This document shows, piece by piece, positions 1 through 6,484 of a stretch of 44,254 bases of DNA. Position 1 is the first letter of the stretch. Every line of letters starts with the position of its first letter. Both the position numbers and the translations under genes were made by a program. Below the pieces are notes generated by a model. That model was not told the DNA's origin. It made no database searches and saw nothing but the letters and a program-made list of their open reading frames with translations. Origin of the DNA: SPCO01 sp964427285 (GTDB lineage Bacteria; Chloroflexota; Limnocylindria; Limnocylindrales; CSP1-4); assembly GCA_964427285.1 (NCBI GenBank), contig CAYRTS010000023.1, positions 1 through 44,254 of the forward strand. The letters are read 5' to 3'.

Positions 1-170
1 TCCCACTCGCCGCACCAGAATTCGATGACCCCGGCATCCAGTGCCGAGCTACGCCGCCGGACCCGTCCGCGTGCGTTGATGAGCGGGGCCTGGGTCGTTG
101 CTAAGGCGACCGAGAACCCGGGCGGTTCTGTGGATTGCACGATTGCGTGGCCAGTGACCTTGATGCACAC
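1..170 (-). CDS. Possible 5' end of a divergent gene, cut by window edge
   Basis: Reading leftward from a GTG at 170, 56 codons stay open to the window edge. The translation begins Met-Cys-Ile-Lys-Val-Thr-Gly-His and reaches Val-Ile-Glu-Phe-Trp-Cys-Gly-Glu-Trp at the edge, which has a protein-like rather than shadow-like composition. I do not recognise a family. An open frame of this length is common by chance in GC-rich DNA, so this is only a candidate. It would be divergent from the permease at 219, leaving about 48 bp for both promoters. Confidence 0.25.
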   Translation of the reverse strand, partial: MCIKVTGHAIVQSTEPPGFSVALATTQAPLINARGRVRRRSSALDAGVIEFWCGEW

Positions 171-218
171 TCCCCCGATCCGGCGGTTGGGTCCGGCGTT
201 GGAGAGGGACGGATCAAG

Positions 219-1682
219 ATGGCAGGAACCGCGATGGACACGAGTGCTGCAGGGGTGGGAGCCGGCGAGGTCGAGACTCGCTCGATCGACTACGTTCCCG
301 AGTCCGAGCGACACGGCAAGGTCTGGCAACAGGGCCCGTTCTGGTTCCTTGGCAACTTCCAGTTCTTCACGATCACGATCGGGTTCATCGGGCCGTCAAT
401 CGGGTTGACGATGCTCCAGACGGTCATCGCCGGCACCCTCGGCATCGCGTTCGGGACCCTGTTCATGGCGTTCCACGCGACCCAGGGACCCCATCTGGGA
501 CTCCCCCAGATGATCCAGTCACGCGCCCAGCTCGGGCATCGCGGGGTCATCGTCGCCCTGTTCGGCTCGTTCGTGACGTTCATGTTGTTCAACGTCGTCG
601 ATGTCATCCTGCTCGGCAGCGGGCTCAACGGCATCTTCGGCTGGGACCCGATCCTGATCGGCGTGGGGACGACCGTGATCGCCGTCGCCCTGGCCATCTA
701 CGGCCACGATCTCCTCCATCGAGTGTTCCGGCTGCTGTTTTTCGTCGCGCTGCCGTTCTACGTCATCCTGACGGTCGGGATCATCAGCGGAGCCGTCGCG
801 GGAGCGCCGCCGGCAGCCGGCGAGTTCACCTGGGCGGCCATGTTGGCGCAGTTCACTGCGGCAGCGGCCTACAACATCACCTACGCACCGTATGTCTCCG
901 ACTATTCGCGCTATCTGCCGCGGTCGACCCGGACCAAGCCGATCGTCCTGTCGGTCTTCCTCGGCGCCGCGGGCTCGGCCGTCTGGCTCATTGCGATCGG
1001 GGCCTGGCTGGCATCAAGCCTTGGCGCGTTCGACGCCCTCGTGGCGCTTCGCGACGCAGGTGACCAGCTCTTCGTCGGCCTCGGGTCGCTGCTGGCCATC
1101 CTGTCCGTGCTGGCTCTGGTGGCCACGATGGGGATCAACGCCTACAGCGCGATGCTCTCGGCGGCAACCGCGATCGACTCCATCAAGGCGGTCAAGCCAA
1201 CCCGGAACCTGCGCGTCATCACGATCGTGGTGCTGGCGGTCATCTGGACCGCGATCGCGCTATCGTTCGGCGGCGATGCGATCGGGGCCTTGTTCAGCAG
1301 CCTTGTCGTGATGCTCTACCTGCTGGTTCCGTGGACCGCGATCAACCTGGTCGATTACTTCTTCGTCCGGCGCGGCCGCTACGCGATCACAAATCTGTTC
1401 ACCCCGAGCGGGATCTACGGAACCTGGGGGCGGCGTGGGCTGATTGCCTTCGCGATCGGGCTCGCGTCGATGCTCCCGTTTGTCGTCATCCCCGCCGGAT
1501 TCACCGCGGAGGCCATCACTGGGCCGATCGCCGCGTCGCTGGGCGGGGCGGACATTTCGGCCGTTGTCGGGCTGGTCGTGTCCGCGATCGCCTACTACGC
1601 CCTGACCCGGTCGCTCGATCTGGCGGCCGAAACGCCGGCCATCGAGGAAAGTGAGCGAACGATCGCCGCCAATATGCCGTGA
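219..1682 (+). CDS. NCS1-family (cytosine/purine/allantoin-type) permease
   Basis: This 487-residue integral membrane protein of the nucleobase:cation symporter-1 family would import a small nitrogenous compound such as a nucleobase, ureide or similar solute. About twelve hydrophobic segments are visible. The family-typical stretch around GPFWFLGNFQFFTITIGFIG lies near the N-terminus, and the segment WTAINLVDYFFVRRGRY lies near residue 410, a hallmark of this family. I chose ATG 219 because GGAGAGG lies at 201-207 with good spacing; an in-frame ATG at 135 has no such signal. The stop overlaps the next start by four bases (GTGA at 1679), so it heads a coupled operon with an NTF2-like protein, a ureohydrolase and an amidase. 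Substrate cannot be read from sequence; the neighbours suggest a guanidino, ureido or amide compound. Confidence 0.88.
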   Translation: MAGTAMDTSAAGVGAGEVETRSIDYVPESERHGKVWQQGPFWFLGNFQFFTITIGFIGPSIGLTMLQTVIAGTLGIAFGTLFMAFHATQGPHLGLPQMIQSRAQLGHRGVIVALFGSFVTFMLFNVVDVILLGSGLNGIFGWDPILIGVGTTVIAVALAIYGHDLLHRVFRLLFFVALPFYVILTVGIISGAVAGAPPAAGEFTWAAMLAQFTAAAAYNITYAPYVSDYSRYLPRSTRTKPIVLSVFLGAAGSAVWLIAIGAWLASSLGAFDALVALRDAGDQLFVGLGSLLAILSVLALVATMGINAYSAMLSAATAIDSIKAVKPTRNLRVITIVVLAVIWTAIALSFGGDAIGALFSSLVVMLYLLVPWTAINLVDYFFVRRGRYAITNLFTPSGIYGTWGRRGLIAFAIGLASMLPFVVIPAGFTAEAITGPIAASLGGADISAVVGLVVSAIAYYALTRSLDLAAETPAIEESERTIAANMP

Positions 1683-2071
1683 GCGATCCGCGTACCGAGG
1701 TCCTCGAAGCGGCGGCCGCCCTGGTCGCCGCCTTCGGGGCCCACGACGTCCCGGGGTACTTCGCCGCGTTCGACCCCGATGCGACGTTCCTGTTCCATAC
1801 GACGCCTGAACGACTCGCATCGAGGGCGGCCTACGAACGTGAGTGGCGAGCGTGGGAGGCGGATGGGTTTCGAGTCCTCTCGTGCCGGTCCAGCGAGCCA
1901 CGGGTCGATCTGCTGTCGGCCAACATCGCGGTGTTCACCCATCGGGTCAGGACCCTGACGCGCGATGCTGCGGGCGAGCGCGACCTGGCGGAGCGCGAGA
2001 CGATCGTGTTTCGGCGGAGCGAGGACGGCCGCTGGCTCGGTGTTCATGAGCACCTCTCCGCCGAGCCGTGA
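1679..2071 (+). CDS. NTF2-like / SnoaL-type small protein
   Basis: A 130-residue protein with the cone-shaped NTF2/SnoaL/DUF4440 pattern: an amphipathic N-terminal helix with the phrase YFAAFDPDATFLFH, and a C-terminal strand ending in WLGVHEHLSAEP. The WxxVHEHLS ending is typical of the DUF4440/SnoaL_3 and AtzH-like (DUF3225) branches. In s-triazine and cyanuric-acid pathways AtzH-like proteins accompany amidases, and an amidase gene also lies two genes downstream here. It starts at GTG 1679, overlapping the permease stop, and its own stop overlaps the ureohydrolase start by four bases. It is probably soluble and either a small enzyme or a partner of the downstream hydrolases; the precise role is inference. 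Confidence 0.72.
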   Translation: MSDPRTEVLEAAAALVAAFGAHDVPGYFAAFDPDATFLFHTTPERLASRAAYEREWRAWEADGFRVLSCRSSEPRVDLLSANIAVFTHRVRTLTRDAAGERDLAERETIVFRRSEDGRWLGVHEHLSAEP

Positions 2072-3069
2072 CCGATCAGGACGATCGCGCTCCCGATCGA
2101 GCGCCCGAGGATGCTCGGCGCCCGATTGGACCACCGGATGGCCGAACCGTGCCGCGGTTTGCCGGCCCTGACACGTTTGCCCGGCTGCCTCGTCTCGATT
2201 CTGTCGGCACGGCCGCGGTGGCCGTGGTGGGTGTCCCGTTCGACGCCGGGGTGTCGTATCGGAGCGGCGCCCGATTCGGCCCGTCCGCGATCCGCGCCGC
2301 CTCGAAGCTGCTCCGTCCCTATCACCCGGCGCTCGACGTCGAGCCGTGGCTGGTCCACCAGGTCGCCGACGCCGGCGACATTGTGGGCAACCCGTTTGAC
2401 ATCGTCGAGGCGCTTGGCCAGATCGAGGCCGCCGCGACTTCCCTGGCGTCACGCGCGGGCCGCCTGATCGCCCTGGGCGGTGATCACACGATCGCGTTAC
2501 CGCTCATCCGTGCCGTGCATCGTGCTCACGGCTCCGTCGCGCTCATCCATTTCGATGCGCACCTCGACACCTGGGACACGTACTTCGGGGCACCGTATAC
2601 GCACGGGACGCCATTCCGTCGAGCGTTCGAGGAGGGCCTGTTGGCCGACGGTCGATCGGTCCACGTGGGGATTCGCGGGCCGCTCTATTCGCCGACCGAC
2701 CTCGCCGAGGACGCGGGCATGGGCTTCTCGATCATTTCGACCGCGGAGGTCGCCCGCCGTGGCGTGGACGACACCATCGCGCGCATCCGGGCCCGAGTCG
2801 GAAGCGAACCCGTCTACTTGAGCATTGACATCGATGTCCTGGATCCCGCGCATGCGCCGGGCACCGGGACGCCCGAGCCCGGCGGTCTGACGACCCGCGA
2901 GCTACAGACGATCCTGCGCGGGCTCGATGGTCTCGAGATCGTGGGAGCGGACATCGTGGAGGTCGCTCCGGCCTACGACCACGCGGAACTGACCGGGCTT
3001 GCGGCGGCCAACGTGGCGTTCGAATACCTCGGCCTGTTCGCGCGGGCGTCGGCTAGATCCGCGCGGTGA
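2068..3069 (+). CDS. Ureohydrolase of the agmatinase/arginase family
   Basis: A 333-residue metal-dependent ureohydrolase that removes urea from a guanidino compound. The binuclear manganese (or nickel) ligands are all present: H140 in GGDHT, D163, H165 and D167 in HFDAHLDTWD, and D254 and D256 in SIDIDVLDPA. The segment DTYFGAPYTHGTPFRRA after the second motif is of the agmatinase/guanidinobutyrase/guanidinopropionase type rather than arginase proper. The first 30 residues are polar and look disordered. It starts at GTG 2068 and ends overlapping the amidase start at 3066. Agmatinase is the usual automatic name, but the permease and amidase neighbours make a catabolic role (guanidinobutyrate, guanidinopropionate or guanidine) as likely as polyamine synthesis. 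No spermidine gene is in the window. Confidence 0.88.
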   Translation: MTDQDDRAPDRAPEDARRPIGPPDGRTVPRFAGPDTFARLPRLDSVGTAAVAVVGVPFDAGVSYRSGARFGPSAIRAASKLLRPYHPALDVEPWLVHQVADAGDIVGNPFDIVEALGQIEAAATSLASRAGRLIALGGDHTIALPLIRAVHRAHGSVALIHFDAHLDTWDTYFGAPYTHGTPFRRAFEEGLLADGRSVHVGIRGPLYSPTDLAEDAGMGFSIISTAEVARRGVDDTIARIRARVGSEPVYLSIDIDVLDPAHAPGTGTPEPGGLTTRELQTILRGLDGLEIVGADIVEVAPAYDHAELTGLAAANVAFEYLGLFARASARSAR

Positions 3070-4502
3070 GGGCCGGGCTGCCACCGTCCACCTCGCCGAT
3101 CGCGTCGCTCGCGGCCGCCGTCGCCAGCGGGCGAGGCACGGCCTTGTCGATGGTCCAGGAGGCATTGGAGCGGATCGCTCGCCTCGACCCGGCCATCAAT
3201 TCGGTCGTGGCGTTGCGTGCGACCGAAGCCCTCGAGGAAGCCGCCGCGGTTGACGCCCAGATTGCTGCCGGCGCTTCCCCAGGTCCACTGGCCGGCGTGC
3301 CGGTACTTGTCAAGGACCTCGAGGATGTCGCCGGCATGCCCACGACACAGGGGTCAAGGCTGTTCATCGGTTCACCGCCCGCGACACAAGACAGCCTGAT
3401 CCCCGCCCGGCTGCGCGCCGCAGGTGCCGTCATCGTCGGGAAGACGAACCTCCCCGAATTCGCCATCGAGGGATACACCGACAACCTTGTCTTCGGTCCA
3501 ACCCGGAACCCATGGTCGCTCGAACACTCGCCCGGGGGATCGAGCGGCGGATCGGCGGCAGCCATCGCTGCAGGTCTGGTCCCGATCGCCACGGCCACCG
3601 ACGGCGGCGGTTCGATCCGGATCCCTGCGGCGTTCTGTGGGCTCGTCGGGATCAAGCCGACGCATGGGGTCATCGGGCGCTACCCGCCGCACGACTGGAT
3701 CGATTTCTCGACATTCGGGCCACTCGCCACGACGGTCGCCGACCTCCGCCTCCTGCTTCGGATCGAGGCAGGGCCGATTGCCGGCGATCCGACAGCACGT
3801 CCGCATGGCTGGTCCAGCGATTCCACGCCACCACCCCAAGTGCTTCTTGCCGCTGACCGGACGAGCGATCTCGGCCAGCTCCCGCAGCCGCTCCGCCGGT
3901 CGTTCGTTGCGGCCGTCGCCGCGTTCGCCGAAGTGATGGCCCTGCCGGTGACCTGGATCGAGCCAGAGGCGTTCTTCCCGGACGGCAATCCGGACCTGGA
4001 CTGGTTCACCCTCGCGACCGCCGAGCACGTGGCCTCACTTGGGCGCGATCGGGTCGTTGCGAATCTGTCGTCCATGCACCCGGCTACCCGGGCGTTCCTG
4101 GAGATGGGTCTCGCCGTGCCCATCGACGACTACCTGGCGGCGCGCCGCCGCCGGTTCAGCCATGTCCGGCGGCTGGACGAGATGCTCGGGCGATCGAACC
4201 TGCTCCTGACGCCGACGGTGGCCAGCGAGGGATGGTTCGCCGACGGTCGGCTGACCAGCGACGGCGAGCCCGGCCTGCTGTCGCCGGAGGTCTATTCCAC
4301 GGCCGTCCAGAACCTGACCGGACACCCCGCGATCTCGCTGCCTGCGGGACGCTCCGCCAACGGCGTGCCGTTTGGCCTCCAGGTGACCGGACCGCGCCAT
4401 GCGGACGATCTTCTCCTCGATGTGGCGGGGCGCTGGGAATCGGCCCATCCGTGGCCCATGGTCGCGCCCGGTTACGAGCCCTTCACCACCACCCTCGGAT
4501 AA
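3066..4502 (+). CDS. Amidase-signature family hydrolase
   Basis: A 478-residue amidase of the GatA/FAAH/AtzE signature family, hydrolysing a C-N amide bond with a Ser-cisSer-Lys triad. K83 lies in GVPVLVKD, the cis-Ser S159 in PGGSSGGSAAA, and the nucleophile S183 in DGGGSIRIPAA. Length and domain order are normal for the family. It starts at GTG 3066, inside the ureohydrolase stop, and ends the four-gene operon. GatB and GatC are not nearby, so a tRNA-amidotransferase role is unlikely. Candidate substrates are the amide or ureide released or imported by the preceding genes. The specificity pocket cannot be assigned from sequence alone. Confidence 0.88.
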   Translation: MRAGLPPSTSPIASLAAAVASGRGTALSMVQEALERIARLDPAINSVVALRATEALEEAAAVDAQIAAGASPGPLAGVPVLVKDLEDVAGMPTTQGSRLFIGSPPATQDSLIPARLRAAGAVIVGKTNLPEFAIEGYTDNLVFGPTRNPWSLEHSPGGSSGGSAAAIAAGLVPIATATDGGGSIRIPAAFCGLVGIKPTHGVIGRYPPHDWIDFSTFGPLATTVADLRLLLRIEAGPIAGDPTARPHGWSSDSTPPPQVLLAADRTSDLGQLPQPLRRSFVAAVAAFAEVMALPVTWIEPEAFFPDGNPDLDWFTLATAEHVASLGRDRVVANLSSMHPATRAFLEMGLAVPIDDYLAARRRRFSHVRRLDEMLGRSNLLLTPTVASEGWFADGRLTSDGEPGLLSPEVYSTAVQNLTGHPAISLPAGRSANGVPFGLQVTGPRHADDLLLDVAGRWESAHPWPMVAPGYEPFTTTLG

Positions 4503-4536
4503 ATCCGCATCACGGCGGCATCATCGGTCGGGCGGG

Positions 4537-4542
4537 TATGCT
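4537..4542 (+). promoter_or_regulatory. Possible -10 box upstream of ECF sigma gene
   Basis: TATGCT lies in the 145-bp gap between the amidase and the sigma factor, in the loop of a small GGGCGG/CCGCCC hairpin (4530-4548). It is the best -10-like hexamer in the gap, but no -35 is evident and the leader would be about 100 bases. Confidence 0.3.
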
Positions 4543-4647
4543 CCGCCCCCGTGAGGAACCGATCGAACATCATCGGCGTCAGCCAGTCCAACTCCCCGGG
4601 CGACCACGACGGCGCGCCCAGGCGGCTGAACGAGGTTGTCGATCGGC

Positions 4648-5298
4648 ATGACCGACCTGAGCATGGTGTGGGGACCGCTCGTGCATAGCGAACCGGACCT
4701 CACGCCGGCCACGGTCGTTGACAACCCGATTCAGCGCCGAGACCTCATCCTCATCGAGCGGGCCCGGGCGGGCGACCTCGAGGCCTTCAATGATCTCGTC
4801 CGGGCGCACCAGGACCAGTTGTTCGCGTTAGTGGTGCGGATGGTCCCGGACCGGGACCAGGCGTCGGACGTTGTCCAGGAGGCGTTCTTCTCCGCTTACA
4901 AGCACCTGGATGGATTCCGCGGCGGAATGGTCAAGTCGTGGCTGAACCGGATCGCGGTCAATGCCGCCATGGACATCCAGCGGGCCCGCAAGCGACGACC
5001 CGTACAGCCGTATCCGGAATACGAGGACGAGAGCTGGCAGCCGCCGGCCGGTGAGGAGGCTGACCCAGAGCGGACAGCCGTCCTGAGCGAGCGGACGCGC
5101 GAGCTCTCCGGGGCCCTGGCCCAGATCACCCACGACCAGCGCGCCGCCATCGTCCTGTACGACGTGGAAGGCTACGACTACGTCGAGATCGCCGAGATGA
5201 CCGGCGTCTCGCTTGGCACGGTCAAGTCCAGGATCCACCGGGGCCGGCTGGCGCTCCGCGGCCTGCTGGAAGGTCGAATGGAGCTGTTCCGTGGGTGA
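4648..5298 (+). CDS. ECF-type RNA polymerase sigma factor
   Basis: A 216-residue sigma-70 family factor with only regions 2 and 4, the extracytoplasmic-function layout. Region 2 runs from about residue 32 to 110 and includes DQASDVVQEAFFSAYKHL and a basic RARKRRP tail. Region 4 runs from about 150 to 205, with YVEIAEMTGVSLGTVKSRIH as its helix-turn-helix. I chose ATG 4648; a TTG four codons earlier is possible, but GAGG sits at a plausible distance only from the ATG. The stop overlaps the GTG of the membrane anti-sigma candidate at 5291 by eight bases, which is the classic sigma/anti-sigma coupling. The regulon is unknown; -35 and -10 elements for this factor could not be deduced. Confidence 0.92.
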   Translation: MTDLSMVWGPLVHSEPDLTPATVVDNPIQRRDLILIERARAGDLEAFNDLVRAHQDQLFALVVRMVPDRDQASDVVQEAFFSAYKHLDGFRGGMVKSWLNRIAVNAAMDIQRARKRRPVQPYPEYEDESWQPPAGEEADPERTAVLSERTRELSGALAQITHDQRAAIVLYDVEGYDYVEIAEMTGVSLGTVKSRIHRGRLALRGLLEGRMELFRG

Positions 5299-6421
5299 CT
5301 CGCGCCCCGCGGCCGAGAGAGCCGGCGGGTCGGCCAGCCATGACGACCACGATCCCGAGCTGATCGCCTCGCTCCTTGATCGCGATTTGTCCGCCGCCGA
5401 TCGGGCCGTAGCAGAAGCCCGGGTCGCGGCCTGTGCGACCTGCGCCACGCTCGAAATCGACCTGCGCATCCTTACCACGGCGACCATCGAATTGCCGATG
5501 CCGGCGCGCTCCCAGGATTACGCGTTGACCCCGGTTATGGCGGCCGCGCTGTCCGGTGGGACCGCCCGGGAACCTGTCCGGGCTGGCGCTCGTCTCGCGG
5601 GCGAGATGCGAGATTCACGATCTACCCACGCAACCCACGACCGTCTGCTCATCGCCAACCTGGTCGACCGGTCTGTGGCCGACGCTGAGCGAGCCCGTGG
5701 TGAGGAACAGGCGGCGGCCTGTCGCGACTGCGCCATCCTGTACGACGATCTGGTGGCGCTGAGCGCCGCGACCCATGCCCTGCCGGTGCCCCTGCGGCGC
5801 CGCGACTTCACCCTGACTTTCGAGGACGCCGAGCGACTTCGCGTTCGTGGCTGGCGTCGCGTGCTGGCGGCGATCGGTTCTTCGCGCGACGCGTTCAGCC
5901 GTCCGCTGGCATTGGGCCTCACGACGCTGGGACTGGCGGGCCTCATGGTGGCCAGCATCCCGAGCGTGATCACGGGAGGCGCGGCCAGTTCGCCGACGAG
6001 CCTGGAGGCCGGTAACGATCTCGCGCGAAACGCGGCTGAGGTTGCGGCCCCCGAGGCTTCCCTGAGCCAGCTCGAGGCGGCGCCACCTGGACCGACCGAA
6101 GGGGCACCGGCGGCGGCTGCCGGGCCAGCCGAGGATCCGTCGCTGACATCGGCAGCACCGCTGGTTCCGGACGCCATGCCGCTGCCGTCCGGCGAAGCGG
6201 TAGGCGGTGTCACGGAGGATCCGGCAGGGACGCTGTACGGCAACACGGGCCCAGTGGCCGGCGAGGCGGGCGATGGGTTGGGCGACGAATTCCTGAAGAG
6301 CCAGGCAGCCGATACACCGACGATGAACGTGGCCCTGATTGCGGTCGCGGGTCTCCTGCTCCTGATCGGCCTTGGCCTGTTCGGCCTCCGTTGGGCAGCC
6401 CGTCGCGTCGGGGAGGACTGA
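5291..6421 (+). CDS. Membrane anti-sigma factor candidate with duplicated zinc-finger-like domain
   Basis: This 376-residue protein probably sequesters the sigma factor encoded immediately upstream. Two copies of an anti-sigma zinc-finger-like module are visible, residues about 23-88 and 119-185, each with a leucine-rich helix, a CxxC pair (C48/C51 and C144/C147) and a following helix with a closing P-x-R-x-x-D-[YF] segment. The histidine that normally stands four residues before the first cysteine is Arg44 in the first copy and Gln140 in the second. A membrane segment at about 205-228 is followed by an Ala/Pro/Glu-rich loop (229-344) and a second membrane segment at 345-366 with a basic tail. 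GTG 5291 is chosen because it overlaps the sigma stop and removes a nonsensical upstream stretch in region 4 of the sigma gene. Confidence 0.78.
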   Translation: MGDSRPAAERAGGSASHDDHDPELIASLLDRDLSAADRAVAEARVAACATCATLEIDLRILTTATIELPMPARSQDYALTPVMAAALSGGTAREPVRAGARLAGEMRDSRSTHATHDRLLIANLVDRSVADAERARGEEQAAACRDCAILYDDLVALSAATHALPVPLRRRDFTLTFEDAERLRVRGWRRVLAAIGSSRDAFSRPLALGLTTLGLAGLMVASIPSVITGGAASSPTSLEAGNDLARNAAEVAAPEASLSQLEAAPPGPTEGAPAAAAGPAEDPSLTSAAPLVPDAMPLPSGEAVGGVTEDPAGTLYGNTGPVAGEAGDGLGDEFLKSQAADTPTMNVALIAVAGLLLLIGLGLFGLRWAARRVGED

Positions 6422-6471
6422 TCCGCCGCCGTCGACCCGGCGCTCACGCTCGCGTCGGAAGGGTCCGCCGC

Positions 6472-6477
6472 TACACT
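6472..6477 (+). promoter_or_regulatory. -10 box of polA, leaderless type
   Basis: TACACT ends seven bases before the polA ATG at 6485, so transcription would begin at or next to the start codon. There is no Shine-Dalgarno sequence in between and no convincing -35. Confidence 0.5.
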
Positions 6478-6484
6478 GGGTCCG

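Noticed and set aside
5213..5290. Earlier start of the anti-sigma gene inside sigma region 4
   Set aside because: The added residues are the sigma gene read out of frame; GTG 5291 fits coupling better.
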